NCBI RefSeq assembly: GCF_001423615.1
Contig: NZ_LMOU01000001.1
Coordinates: 2,405,250-2,469,249, forward strand
Reading direction: 5' to 3'
DNA: 64,000 nucleotides
Source of the DNA: Microbacterium sp. Leaf159
Lineage (GTDB): Bacteria; Actinomycetota; Actinomycetes; Actinomycetales; Microbacteriaceae
Shown here: positions 19,490 to 27,976 of the stretch, piece after piece
Layout: the number at the start of each line of letters is the position of its first letter
Numbering within the stretch: position 1 is the stretch's first letter
The notes under the pieces: model-generated
The model's database searches: none
What the model saw: only the letters and a program-made list of their open reading frames with translations
Told to the model about the DNA's origin: nothing
Position numbers and translations under genes: made by a program

Positions 19490-20188
19490 TCAGCGCCTCG
19501 CCACAGCGGCGGCGTCGACGACACGACCGTCCACGAGGTGCAGCACCCCGTGCATACGCGGGAGGTGCACGAGGTCGTGGGTCACGAGCAGCGTCGACGT
19601 GTTCCGCTCGTCGGTGAGACGAAGGATGAGGTCGATGATCTGAGCCCCGCGCTCCTGATCGAGAGCGCTGGTGGGCTCGTCGACCAGGAGCACGCTCGGA
19701 TCGTTCATCAGTGCTCGAGCGATGTTGACGCGCTGACGCTGCCCGCCGGAGAGCTGGTGCGGCCTCTTGTGACCGTGCTCGGCGAGGCCGACAGCCGAGA
19801 GCAGCTCATCCGCGCGATCGGACGCCTTCGCGCGATGGCGTCGACTGTGCGGGGCGCCGAGCTCGTTCATGACGCTGAGCTGCTCGCGGGCAGTCAACGA
19901 CGGGATGAGGTTGGGCTGCTGGAAGACGATGCCGATCCGGTCCCGCCTGAGACGCGTGGCCTCGGCCGGGCTGAGAGCCGTGACGTCGCTCCCGTCGATG
20001 AGGATCTCGCCGGAATCCGGGCGTAGAAGGGTGCCGGCGACGGCCAGCAGACTCGATTTGCCCGAGCCGCTGGGCCCGGTGATTCCGGTGACGGTTCCGG
20101 GGTGGGCGGTGAGGGAGACGCCATCCACGGCGGTCACCCGCGAGTCGCCGTCGGGGAAGGTCAGGGTGATGTCGTTCAGGCGGATCAT
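19490..20188 (-). CDS. ABC transporter ATP-binding protein (LolD/MacB-like)
   Basis: 232 residues, the standard size for an exporter-type or MacB/LolD-like ATPase. Walker A is GPSGSGKSS, the signature is LSGGQRQRV, Walker B is VLLVDEPTSALD and the switch histidine is in VTHD. ATG 20188 overlaps the permease stop codon (ATGA) and is favoured over the longer upstream reading frame. It pairs with the FtsX-like permease just upstream on the same strand. The cargo may be a peptide, lipid or antibiotic; a divergent two-component system suggests envelope-stress induction. Confidence 0.93.
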   Translation of the reverse strand: MIRLNDITLTFPDGDSRVTAVDGVSLTAHPGTVTGITGPSGSGKSSLLAVAGTLLRPDSGEILIDGSDVTALSPAEATRLRRDRIGIVFQQPNLIPSLTAREQLSVMNELGAPHSRRHRAKASDRADELLSAVGLAEHGHKRPHQLSGGQRQRVNIARALMNDPSVLLVDEPTSALDQERGAQIIDLILRLTDERNTSTLLVTHDLVHLPRMHGVLHLVDGRVVDAAAVARR

Positions 20189-21255
20189 CGGTTGCTCCCG
20201 AGTGCGGTGAGGGGGTCGGCGGAGGTGACGGAGCGCAGGGCGAAGGCGGCGCCTGCGAGGCCGAGGGCGATCATGATGCCGCCCGGAAGGATCGTCGTGA
20301 CGGGGCTCAGCAGGAACGGAAGGGCGGTGCCGGCGAGCAGTCCCAGCGCGGTGACCAACCCCAGACCGATGCCGATGCCCACCAGCAGGACGATCAGCGC
20401 CTGTCCCAGAGCGTCGCGAATCAGGGATCGCGTGCTCGCGCCGAGCGCCTTCAGGACGGCGACATCGCCCTTGCGCTGCATGGTCCACACGGTGAAGAAG
20501 GCCCCGATGACGAGTCCCGAGATGCCGAAGAGCATGGCCACCATGAGGAGGAGCGATCCGATCTCGGAGCGAAAGGCGCTCAGCGCTGTCAGCGATCCGA
20601 GGGTCGTCTCGGAGATCGTGTCACTCGCCTTATCCGCGGCATCCCAGTCAGGGGCACCCGTGACGGCGAGGACCGTGGCATAGGCATCGGGGTTTCCGGT
20701 GGATGCCGAGTACGCCTGCCAATCGTGCAGGGTCATCTGCACGACCGGGGTATGGCTGTACCAGTCATCTCCCTCGACCGTCTCGACGTCGTACGAGACC
20801 CCGGCGATCTCGACCTGATCTCCGACCTTGACGGCGAGCGCATCCGCGGCGGGCACCGACAGGTGCAACCGACCGTCCCCGGAGGGCGCACCCGCGTCGA
20901 AGCCGGGCTCGACGCCGAACACCGCGATCGCGGCACGGGTGTCGTCGGTCTCGGCGCGGGTCTGGCTGATGCCGAGGGGACGCGCATCGGTCACGCCGGC
21001 CGTCGCCGCCCAGTCCTTCGCCTGCTGCTCGGTGATGGCGGAGTCCGCGAAGCTGGCCGCACCGTCGCCGCCCGAGGGGGCGGAGAACACGATGCGGTCT
21101 GCGGGGAGCGCGAGCACACCCGAGACGTTCTGGATGGCGAGGCCTCCCGTGAGCCCGCTAAGGAACCCGACGAGCAGGGTGATGAGGGCGACCACGGAGC
21201 CGATGAGGATGAATCGCCCTCTGGCGAAGCGAAGATCGCGTAACGCGACGAACAT
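20185..21255 (-). CDS. FtsX-like ABC transporter permease
   Basis: 356 residues with the MacB/FtsX layout: one N-terminal helix (FILIGSVVALITLLVGFLSG), a large extracellular domain (about residues 35-230) and three C-terminal helices (LLLMVAMLFGISGLVIGAFF; ALIVLLVGIGIGLGLV; GGIMIALGLAGAAFAL). The cytoplasmic loop TMQRKGDVAVLKALGAS is typical of the family. The start at 21255 has AGGAAAGG six bases upstream. Forms a two-gene operon with the ATPase; the divergent histidine kinase/response regulator pair at 21418-23225 probably controls it. Confidence 0.9.
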   Translation of the reverse strand: MFVALRDLRFARGRFILIGSVVALITLLVGFLSGLTGGLAIQNVSGVLALPADRIVFSAPSGGDGAASFADSAITEQQAKDWAATAGVTDARPLGISQTRAETDDTRAAIAVFGVEPGFDAGAPSGDGRLHLSVPAADALAVKVGDQVEIAGVSYDVETVEGDDWYSHTPVVQMTLHDWQAYSASTGNPDAYATVLAVTGAPDWDAADKASDTISETTLGSLTALSAFRSEIGSLLLMVAMLFGISGLVIGAFFTVWTMQRKGDVAVLKALGASTRSLIRDALGQALIVLLVGIGIGLGLVTALGLLAGTALPFLLSPVTTILPGGIMIALGLAGAAFALRSVTSADPLTALGSNR

Positions 21256-21404
21256 GATGAGCCTTTCCTGTCTCCGATGCGGCGACCATTCCACTTTCGC
21301 CGTCGACGTCGAGGGGGTCATCGGCCACCGGGACGGGCTTTCGCACCCAGGATGAGGACGCCTCGATCGTCCTTTCGGACGATGCCGCGCGCGGTGCGGC
21401 GGCG

Positions 21405-21410
21405 TAGAGT
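21405..21410 (+). promoter_or_regulatory. -10 box (TAGAGT) of a leaderless promoter
   Basis: TAGAGT ends seven bases before the ATG at 21418 of the histidine kinase. Confidence 0.45.
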
Positions 21411-21417
21411 TCGATCC

Positions 21418-22602
21418 ATGGCGCATACCGCTCTGACCCCGGTGTTCGTGGGTCTGCGGACGGGTCTTCACGTTCTCTTCTTCGCCCTGACGGGGGTCGT
21501 CATCGCCCGCGCGGTGCTCGACCCGTCGGATTCGAGCGTCTCCGCGATCGTCCTCGCCGTGATCGTCGCCGCGACCTACGCGTCCGGACTGCTGCTCACG
21601 CGACTCTCCGCCGGACGGCGGCTGATCTCACTGATCTGGTTGGCCCTGCTCTCGGCGGAATGGCTGGGGCTGCTCTGGGTGAGTGCCGATGCCGCCTACC
21701 TCGTCTTTCCGCTGTTCTTCCTGTTCCTGCACCTACTCGGGCGTTGGGCGGGATCCGCCGCGATCCTCGCGGCGACGATCATCGCGGTCTACGCACTCGG
21801 CATCCACGGCGGGTGGAGCGTCGGCGGCGTCGTCGGCCCGTTCGTCGGCGCGGGTGTCGCCCTCCTGATCGGCCTCGGCTACCAGGCTCTCGCTCGAGAG
21901 GCGCAGCAGCGCGAAGCGCTGGTCACCGAGCTGCTCGCGACCCGCGGGCAGCTCGCCGCACGGGAGCATGAATCAGGCGTCCTCGCGGAGCGCGCCCGGC
22001 TTGCCCGCGAGATCCACGACACGCTCGCGCAAGGGCTCTCCAGCATCCAGATGCTCCTGCACGCCGCGGAACGCGTCGACGACACGCGCCCGGGGATCGA
22101 GCACATCCGGCTCGCGCGCGAGACGGCCGCCGCAAACCTCGTCGAGGCGCGACGGTTCATCCGCGAGCTGACACCTCCGCAGCTCGACGACCAGACCCTC
22201 GGCGGGGCGCTGCGTCGACTGGCCCGAACGCAGTGGGCGACGCAAGGACTCGACGTGAAGGTGCGGGTGTCCGACACGATCGTCCTGCCCATGCATCTGC
22301 AGACGGCGCTGCTGCGCATCACCCAGGGTGCGATCGCGAACGTCCTGCAGCACGCTCATGCGAAGACGGCGACCGTCACCATCGGCGTCGAGAGCGACCA
22401 CCTGCGCTTCACCGTCGAAGACGACGGCACCGGCTTCGATGCGAATCTCCATGAGCCGGCGACCACCGAGAAGTCGGATTCCTTCGGCCTGCGCGCCACC
22501 GCCGAGCGCGTGCAGCAGTTGGGCGGACGGCTCGAGATAGACACCGCGTCGGGCCGGGGAACGACACTCACCGTCGACCTCCCCCTGACGGAGTTCGCAT
22601 GA
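21418..22602 (+). CDS. NarL-type sensor histidine kinase
   Basis: 394 residues. Residues 1-155 hold about five or six membrane helices with very short loops, so it is an intramembrane-sensing kinase. A coiled linker leads to the HisKA_3 dimerisation box LAREIHDTLAQGLSSIQ with phospho-accepting H200 followed by D201, then the ATP-binding domain with VEDDGTGFD and FGLRATAERVQQLGG. The gene overlaps its response regulator by four bases (ATGA). The divergent ABC exporter, 160 bases away, is the likely target, as in antibiotic-sensing modules. Confidence 0.93.
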   Translation: MAHTALTPVFVGLRTGLHVLFFALTGVVIARAVLDPSDSSVSAIVLAVIVAATYASGLLLTRLSAGRRLISLIWLALLSAEWLGLLWVSADAAYLVFPLFFLFLHLLGRWAGSAAILAATIIAVYALGIHGGWSVGGVVGPFVGAGVALLIGLGYQALAREAQQREALVTELLATRGQLAAREHESGVLAERARLAREIHDTLAQGLSSIQMLLHAAERVDDTRPGIEHIRLARETAAANLVEARRFIRELTPPQLDDQTLGGALRRLARTQWATQGLDVKVRVSDTIVLPMHLQTALLRITQGAIANVLQHAHAKTATVTIGVESDHLRFTVEDDGTGFDANLHEPATTEKSDSFGLRATAERVQQLGGRLEIDTASGRGTTLTVDLPLTEFA

Positions 22603-23225
22603 TCCGCCTCGTCATCGCCGACGATCACCCCATCGTCCGCGCCGGGCTCACGGCCCTGTTCAGCCTCGAGCCGGATCTCGAGGTGGTCGCCGAGGCAGGC
22701 ACCCCCGATGAGGCAGTGGCCTGCGCCGAGCGTGAGAACCCTGACGTGGTCCTGATGGACCTGCAGTTCGGTTCCCAGACCAAGACCACAGGCGTAGACG
22801 CGACTCGACGCATCCGTGCGCTCGAGGCCCCGCCTTACGTGCTCGTGCTCACGAACTACGACTCGGATGCCGACATCCTCGGCGCCGTCGAGGCCGGTGC
22901 GAGCGGCTACCTGCTGAAAGACGCCCCGCCGCACGAGCTGACCGCCGCAGTGCGCGCGGCGGCCGCCGGAGAGAGCGCGCTCGCGCCGGTGATCGCCTCC
23001 CGACTGCTCGACCGCATGCGCGCGCCGCGCGTCAGCCTCAGCAGCCGCGAGATCGAGGTGCTCGAGCTCGTCGCCGCCGGACGATCGAACAGCGAGGTGG
23101 CAGACCAGCTCTTCGTCAGCGAGACGACCGTGAAGTCGCATCTCGCACACATCTTCTCGAAGCTCGATGTCAGCTCACGCACCGCCGCGGTCTCGGCGGC
23201 CCGTCGGAAAGGCATCCTCCGCTGA
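22599..23225 (+). CDS. NarL/LuxR-family response regulator
   Basis: 208 residues. The receiver domain has the acidic pair D8-D9 (IADDHP), phospho-acceptor D54 (VVLMDLQF) and the conserved lysine in YLLKDAPP. The C-terminal LuxR helix-turn-helix is intact (LSSREIEVLELVAAGRSNSEVADQL, then SETTVKSHL). It is translationally coupled to the upstream kinase. Expected to bind the region between 21255 and 21418 and the ABC promoter. Confidence 0.95.
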   Translation: MIRLVIADDHPIVRAGLTALFSLEPDLEVVAEAGTPDEAVACAERENPDVVLMDLQFGSQTKTTGVDATRRIRALEAPPYVLVLTNYDSDADILGAVEAGASGYLLKDAPPHELTAAVRAAAAGESALAPVIASRLLDRMRAPRVSLSSREIEVLELVAAGRSNSEVADQLFVSETTVKSHLAHIFSKLDVSSRTAAVSAARRKGILR

Positions 23226-23269
23226 GATCTGGCGCGTCGCGGCGGATCCTCTTTGCGGACATCGCTGAC

Positions 23270-23968
23270 TCACCGGTGAGCGCGGTGGGCACCCGCATGC
23301 TCTTTCGCGCGGATGCATGGGGCGTTCGCCATCGGCATCCAGGCGCCGCACCGAGGCGATCGTCTCGAGGTGAAGACACGATCCGGGGTCGCGCTCGTGG
23401 CGACTCGCTCCATCGCGGCGGCGAGCGCTGCGTGCGTATCGAGTTCCCCTGATTCCCAGGCTGCGGCCATCGCCGTCGTGAGTTCACTCTGAGTCAGTCG
23501 TCTGGCGATGTCCTCTTCGAGGATGCCGGCCGCCACTGCCGCCTTCACCATTCCCACCGGTGCAGGCTCTTCGAAGTAGTCCCACTCCTCGAGGCCCAGA
23601 CGTTCCTTCGTCTCCTCGAGCAGCTTCAGCGCATCCCAGATCTGCGTCTGCTCGGCCTCGCTCAGCTTCCCCGAGTGAATCAGATCGTGCGCCTCCGCGT
23701 AGACATCATCGTCCCGACGCAATCCGATGGTGATGATCTCGATCGCGCCCACGCCGTCATGCATCTTGGCTCGGAAGATGACTCGGTAAGCACGCTGACA
23801 CGCCTCCACGGTGTTGAATCCGACGAGGTTCGTCCTCCCGGGGTTCGACAGGCGGTGTTTTCCCTCGGGCGAGGCGAAGAGCCCGGCGATCGTGTCGAAG
23901 ACCGTCTCCCGTTCTGAGACGTTCACGTTCGCAATGAGCCAGTCGATGCTCTCTTGGGTGAACGTCAC
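23270..23968 (-). CDS. RelE/ParE-like toxin with unusual C-terminal extension
   Basis: 232 residues from GTG 23968. The first 90 or so resemble a RelE/ParE-type toxin core (a helical start, then RTNLVGFNTVEACQRAYRVIF and IEIITIGLRRDDDVY). The rest is about 140 residues not found in a minimal toxin (usually 85-105 residues). It ends with a C-x12-C-x5-H-x3-H pattern (CGAWMPMANAPC, then EHAGAH), which may be a zinc-binding knuckle. A TTG at 24007 with GGAG seven bases before it would add 13 residues and overlap the antitoxin by 14 bases. The antitoxin gene lies directly upstream. Toxin role is inferred from pairing and the core, not from a confirmed active site. Confidence 0.65.
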   Translation of the reverse strand: MTFTQESIDWLIANVNVSERETVFDTIAGLFASPEGKHRLSNPGRTNLVGFNTVEACQRAYRVIFRAKMHDGVGAIEIITIGLRRDDDVYAEAHDLIHSGKLSEAEQTQIWDALKLLEETKERLGLEEWDYFEEPAPVGMVKAAVAAGILEEDIARRLTQSELTTAMAAAWESGELDTHAALAAAMERVATSATPDRVFTSRRSPRCGAWMPMANAPCIRAKEHAGAHRAHR

Positions 23969-23993
23969 CTCTGCCTGGTCGTCAGGGAAACGC

Positions 23994-24269
23994 TCACCCG
24001 GCTGCAAGCAGTCGCTCCCTCGCCTCATCGACCGCGAGCATCGTCGAGCGATCCGCCACCAGATCGGCTGCAATGCTCAGAACCTTGAGCTCTGCATCGC
24101 GCAGAAGGCGGCGCTGCTCGTCGTACTCGGCCGCAGACACCACGACTGCGACCGGCTTACCGTGACTGGTCAGTTTCACCGGCCGTTCCTGCGCCTCGGA
24201 AGTGAGGAAGCCGACGCCTCGTCTGGCTGCGACTGTCGAAGACATCGTGAGAGGCTGGATCGTGGTCAT
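23994..24269 (-). CDS. Phd/YefM-family antitoxin
   Basis: 91 residues. The N-terminal fold is that of Phd/YefM antitoxins (TMSSTVAARRGVGFLTSEAQ, then RPVKLTSHGKPVAVVVSAAEYDE, where homologues have a very similar GKPVAVLVS block). The C-terminal helix would wrap the toxin. It ends 25 bases before the GTG chosen for the toxin, or overlaps it if the TTG start is used. The upstream region is unusually AT-rich and carries two GAAATAT direct repeats, likely autoregulatory sites. Confidence 0.85.
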   Translation of the reverse strand: MTTIQPLTMSSTVAARRGVGFLTSEAQERPVKLTSHGKPVAVVVSAAEYDEQRRLLRDAELKVLSIAADLVADRSTMLAVDEARERLLAAG

Positions 24270-24285
24270 GACACCACTTTACGCT

Positions 24286-24312
24286 GAAATATGTATAAGT
24301 GTGTAGAAATAT
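24286..24312 (-). promoter_or_regulatory. AT-rich promoter/operator of the toxin-antitoxin pair
   Basis: GAAATAT occurs at 24286-24292 and again at 24306-24312, exactly 20 bases apart (two helical turns). A TATACA box is present on the minus strand at 24292-24297. This is one of the few AT-rich patches in the window and fits an autoregulated toxin-antitoxin promoter. Confidence 0.5.
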
Positions 24313-24338
24313 TCCGGTATGTGCTGACCTGGTTTCGT

Positions 24339-24356
24339 CGCCGCCGGTAGGCGGCG
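24339..24356 (-). terminator. Small hairpin after the CPBP protease gene
   Basis: CGCCGCC and GGCGGCG pair around a four-base loop, nine bases after the protease stop codon on the minus strand. No T-run follows, so termination is only possible, not certain. Confidence 0.4.
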
Positions 24357-24364
24357 GTCTCGGC

Positions 24365-25231
24365 TCAGACCTGCGGGTCCGCCGCGACTCTCCGCGCCTT
24401 CCGCGCACGGTGGTCCTCGCGGGCCGCGCTGATCACGCCGGCGATCGCGAGGGCGACGAGAAGGCTCTGGATCGTCACCAGCACGGGCTTCAGCGATCCC
24501 AGGTCATCGCTGGACGACATCGCCTCGGCAGCACTCGCCTCACCGGACGCGAGATAGAGAGTGAAGTCGGTGAGCGCATGGATCGCCATGCCCACCCAGA
24601 GCCGACCGGTCACCCGCCGCACCCAGTAGTAGAGGCTGCCGGTCATGCTGAGCGCCGCGACCTGGAACGCGATCGCCGCCGGAGGCAGCCCCGCCCACAC
24701 GCTGCCGACGGTGTGCGCGGCGCCGAAGAGCAGCGAGGTCACGAGCAGGGTGACGAGTTCGCCGTGCCGTTTGCGCAGCGAGACGAACAGGATGCCGCGA
24801 ATCACGAGTTCCTCGCCGAAGCCGACCATGATCGTCCCGACGAGCACGATCATGACCGTGCCGAACCCACGCTCCACCCATGGAATACCGGGCAGCTGCA
24901 CGAGCGGCAGCGCGACCAGCAGCACGGGGATCGCGATGAGCCAGAGACGACGAGGCTGCATGCGCAGCGTCGACGTGTTGCGCCACACATCACGCCACCA
25001 GCCCGACCACCAGGTGAACCACAGTGCGAGACCGATGGCGATCGGCAGCGGAATGAGATGGCTGAGCGCGAACTCCGCCGTGACATCACCATCGGGAGCG
25101 AGAGAGCCGGTGATGTTGCCCAGCACCGCGGCGAACAGGATGTAGACGACGAGGGCCACCGCCCCGATCCAGAAGCGTCTCGGCACCCTGTCTCCGACTC
25201 GCTGGCGGGTGTCGTCCTGGGGTTGCGACAT
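24365..25231 (-). CDS. CPBP-family intramembrane metalloprotease
   Basis: 288 residues with about eight helices. The Abi/CPBP core shows the first motif EExxxR as E140-E141 and R145 (FGEELVIRG), the second-motif histidine in LLFGAAHT and the third in AIHALTDF. Such proteins are Rce1-like intramembrane proteases or related membrane proteins; the target is unknown. It stands alone on the minus strand between the toxin-antitoxin pair and the LacI regulator gene. Confidence 0.88.
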   Translation of the reverse strand: MSQPQDDTRQRVGDRVPRRFWIGAVALVVYILFAAVLGNITGSLAPDGDVTAEFALSHLIPLPIAIGLALWFTWWSGWWRDVWRNTSTLRMQPRRLWLIAIPVLLVALPLVQLPGIPWVERGFGTVMIVLVGTIMVGFGEELVIRGILFVSLRKRHGELVTLLVTSLLFGAAHTVGSVWAGLPPAAIAFQVAALSMTGSLYYWVRRVTGRLWVGMAIHALTDFTLYLASGEASAAEAMSSSDDLGSLKPVLVTIQSLLVALAIAGVISAAREDHRARKARRVAADPQV

Positions 25232-25328
25232 GCGCCGTCCACCTTTCGTCAGCGGTGCGTCAGTATGCCGATATTCCGGCAGGGTCGGGTTTCAGACTAG
25301 TGACCGTCTGCGTCGTCCGCGCTGGTCG

Positions 25329-26291
25329 TCAGGCGGCGGGAGCAGCGGTCGACGCGCGCACGATCAGCTGCGAGCCGAGCGTCACGACGTCGTCGATCGC
25401 AGTGCCGTTCATCGCCTGCAGCAGCAGGTCGACCGCGAGCGCGCCACTGCGCTCGATCGGCATCCGCACCGTCGTGAGCGCGGGCGTGACTGCACCGGCC
25501 AGATCGATGTCGTCGATGCCGACGATGCTGATGTCGGCGGGGCACCGCTTGCCGAGCTCGAGCAGTCCGGCCTCGAGGCCGAGGGCGACGAGATCGTTGT
25601 ACGCGATCACTGCCGTGGCGCCGCTCGCTGCGGCAGGTGCCGCGGCAGCTCGCCCACCCTGGATGGAGGCGGCGTGGTGGCTGAGCCCGGTGAGGCGGAT
25701 GCCGTGGCGCTCGCACGCCCGGGCGACGGTGTCGGCCCGACGCACGTCAGCCCATGATCCACGAGGACCCGCGGCGTAGGCGATGTGCGTGTGGCCGAGG
25801 GCCGCGAGATGCTCGATCGCCTGGGCCGGACCATGCTCGGGGTCCATCAGCACGCAGGGTGCTCCGTCGATCTGACGGTTGACCACGACGCACGGGGTGT
25901 CGCCGATCAGGTCGAGCACATCGGCGTCGGGCAGACGCGGTGAGCACAGCAGCATCCCGTCGAGCTTGCGGGCCTGTTCGATCTGCTCGCGTTCGCGGCG
26001 CAGGTCTTCGTCGGCGTCGAAGAGCACGATGCGGTGGCGGCCATGCCATGCCTGCCCCTGGATCGCCTTGAGCAGCGTCGCGTAGACGGGGTTCGAGACG
26101 TCGGGGACGACGACACCGAACGTGCGGGTGGCGGTGGCGGACTGCGAGGTCGCGTAGCCCAGCTCTCCTGCGGCCTCGAGGACGCGGCCGAGCGTGTTCG
26201 GGGCGAGTCGATCCGGTTCTCCGAAGGCGCGGGACGCGGTCGCGATGGACACGCCTGCACGCCGTGCCACATCTGTCAGCGTCGCTGCCAT
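25329..26291 (-). CDS. LacI-family regulator of the sugar-acid operon
   Basis: 320 residues. The DNA-binding head is LTDVARRAGVSIATASRAFGE (residues about 5-25), followed by a hinge and a sugar-binding-type domain (FGVVVPDVSNPVYATLLKAIQG to GIDDIDLAGAVTPALTTVRMP). It is divergent from the aldonate catabolic operon starting at 26444 and the 152-base gap contains a strong promoter with a palindrome, so repression relieved by an intermediate such as a keto-aldonate is the natural reading. The ligand itself is not visible. Confidence 0.9.
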   Translation of the reverse strand: MAATLTDVARRAGVSIATASRAFGEPDRLAPNTLGRVLEAAGELGYATSQSATATRTFGVVVPDVSNPVYATLLKAIQGQAWHGRHRIVLFDADEDLRREREQIEQARKLDGMLLCSPRLPDADVLDLIGDTPCVVVNRQIDGAPCVLMDPEHGPAQAIEHLAALGHTHIAYAAGPRGSWADVRRADTVARACERHGIRLTGLSHHAASIQGGRAAAAPAAASGATAVIAYNDLVALGLEAGLLELGKRCPADISIVGIDDIDLAGAVTPALTTVRMPIERSGALAVDLLLQAMNGTAIDDVVTLGSQLIVRASTAAPAA

Positions 26292-26348
26292 GTCGATCTC
26301 CCGCCCTCGCAGGCAATCCTACGATCCTCACCCCCGATGTAAAACGGC

Positions 26349-26377
26349 TTGACAAGTTTGTACAAACACTGCACACT
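26349..26377 (+). promoter_or_regulatory. Promoter and palindrome of the sugar-acid operon
   Basis: A consensus -35 TTGACA is at 26349-26354 and a weak -10 (CACACT) at 26372-26377, spaced 17 bases. Between them lies the perfect 12-bp palindrome GTTTGTACAAAC (26356-26367). A repressor bound there would block polymerase. Confidence 0.6.
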
Positions 26378-26443
26378 GATTTTCATGACGATCAACGCCG
26401 ATCACCCTCAGCGGTGCGCGGCCCCGAGCGAAGGAGCCACCGC

Positions 26444-27976
26444 GTGAGCATCCCAGCACCGGCCCTGCGCCGCACGACCTCTGCGACCGCATCCCCTCTG
26501 GTCGCCCCGACCGCTGCAGGCATCCTGCACCTCGGACTCGGCAGCTTCCACCGCGCGCACCAGGCCGTCTACACCGCGGCCGCACTGCAGTCCGCCGGCG
26601 GCGACTGGGGAATCATCGGCGTCGCCTCGCGTTCGCGCACCGTCGTCGACGCGATGCACGCGCAGGACATGCTCTACTCGGTCGCGACCATCGCCCCCGG
26701 CACCACGTCGCTGACGATCCCGGGCGTCCACACCGACGCCTTCGTCGGCGCTGAGCAGCCCGAGCGCGTCGTGTCGCAGATCGCCGACCCCGGCATCCGT
26801 ATCGTGACGCTCACCGTGACCGAGAACGGCTACAGCTACTCGCCCGCGACACAGCACCTCGACCTCGACGACGCCACCGTGCGCGCCGACCTCCGAGGCG
26901 GCGCCGCGCGCTCGACGATCGGCCAGCTCGCCCGAGGACTGCAGGCGCGTGCCGCGGCCGGCGGAGCACCGATCTCGATCCTCAGCTGCGACAACCTGTC
27001 GTCGAACGGCGCTCACACCGAGAAGCTGGTCCGCGAGTTCCTGCACGAACTGCCGGGCTCCGAGGGCGCGGACACGCTCGCGTTCCTCGACCGCGCCGTG
27101 TCGTTCCCCTCGAGCATGGTCGACCGCATCGTGCCGTCCACCACCGCCGAGCTGCGCACCCGCGTCAGCAGTCTGCTCGGCGCCCGCGACGACATCCCCG
27201 TGCCCGCCGAGCCGTTCACGATGTGGGCGATCGAAGACCGCTTCGCCGGCGGTCGCCCCGCGTGGGAGGCCGGTGGTGCCGTCTTCACCGACGAGGTCGG
27301 ACGCTATGAGCAGATGAAGGTGCGGCTGCTCAACGGCACGCACTCGCTCATCGCCTACCTCGGTGCGCTCAGCGATGTCGGCACGATCCCCGAGGCCATC
27401 GGACTCGACAGCATCGAGAGCGCCGCGCGCGCCGTGCTTCGCGACGAGTACGAGCCCTCGATCGACGTACCCTCCGGTGTCGACATCCGCGCCTACGAGA
27501 GCGAACTGTTCGAGCGCTGGGCCAACAGCGCGCTGGGTCACCGCACGAGCCAGGTCGGCACCGACGGTTCGGTGAAGCTGCGTCAGCGCATCCCCGAGCC
27601 GGCCCTTCGCGCGCTGAGCCTCGGCGAGATGCCGCACCTGATCGCGCTGACGGTCGCCGGCTACCTGTCGTGCATCGCTCCCCTGCCCGGCTTCGACCCC
27701 GGCCTGCACGCCGCCGCGATGACCGACGGCGCTCGCGAGCGCCTCGCCGGATTCGCCGCCACCGCACGCAACGGTCGCGAGCTGGCACAGCGCGTGATCG
27801 GCGAACTGCACCTGTTCGGTGATGGACTCGGATCTCAGGATGCGTTCATCGCCCGCGTCGGCGAACTCGTCGACATCATCCAGCGAGGCGGCGTCGATGT
27901 CGCGATCGCCGATGCCGTCTCGGCATCCCAGACAAGCACACCATCATTCATCAGCGCAGAGGAGATGCAGCCATGA
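26444..27976 (+). CDS. uxuB: Mannonate/fructuronate oxidoreductase (mannitol dehydrogenase family)
   Basis: 510 residues, in the size range of long-chain polyol dehydrogenases. The N-terminal NAD-binding segment ILHLGLGSFHRAHQAVYT, the ENGYSY block, SCDNLSSNG and the catalytic lysine region YEQMKVRLLNGTHSLIAYLG are all clear family marks. It would interconvert D-fructuronate and D-mannonate with NADH. GTG 26444 follows AAGGAG by seven bases. First gene of an operon; it overlaps the next gene by four bases (ATGA). Context (mannonate dehydratase, KDG kinase, KDPG aldolase) supports the mannonate assignment over mannitol or altronate. Confidence 0.85.
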   Translation: MSIPAPALRRTTSATASPLVAPTAAGILHLGLGSFHRAHQAVYTAAALQSAGGDWGIIGVASRSRTVVDAMHAQDMLYSVATIAPGTTSLTIPGVHTDAFVGAEQPERVVSQIADPGIRIVTLTVTENGYSYSPATQHLDLDDATVRADLRGGAARSTIGQLARGLQARAAAGGAPISILSCDNLSSNGAHTEKLVREFLHELPGSEGADTLAFLDRAVSFPSSMVDRIVPSTTAELRTRVSSLLGARDDIPVPAEPFTMWAIEDRFAGGRPAWEAGGAVFTDEVGRYEQMKVRLLNGTHSLIAYLGALSDVGTIPEAIGLDSIESAARAVLRDEYEPSIDVPSGVDIRAYESELFERWANSALGHRTSQVGTDGSVKLRQRIPEPALRALSLGEMPHLIALTVAGYLSCIAPLPGFDPGLHAAAMTDGARERLAGFAATARNGRELAQRVIGELHLFGDGLGSQDAFIARVGELVDIIQRGGVDVAIADAVSASQTSTPSFISAEEMQP

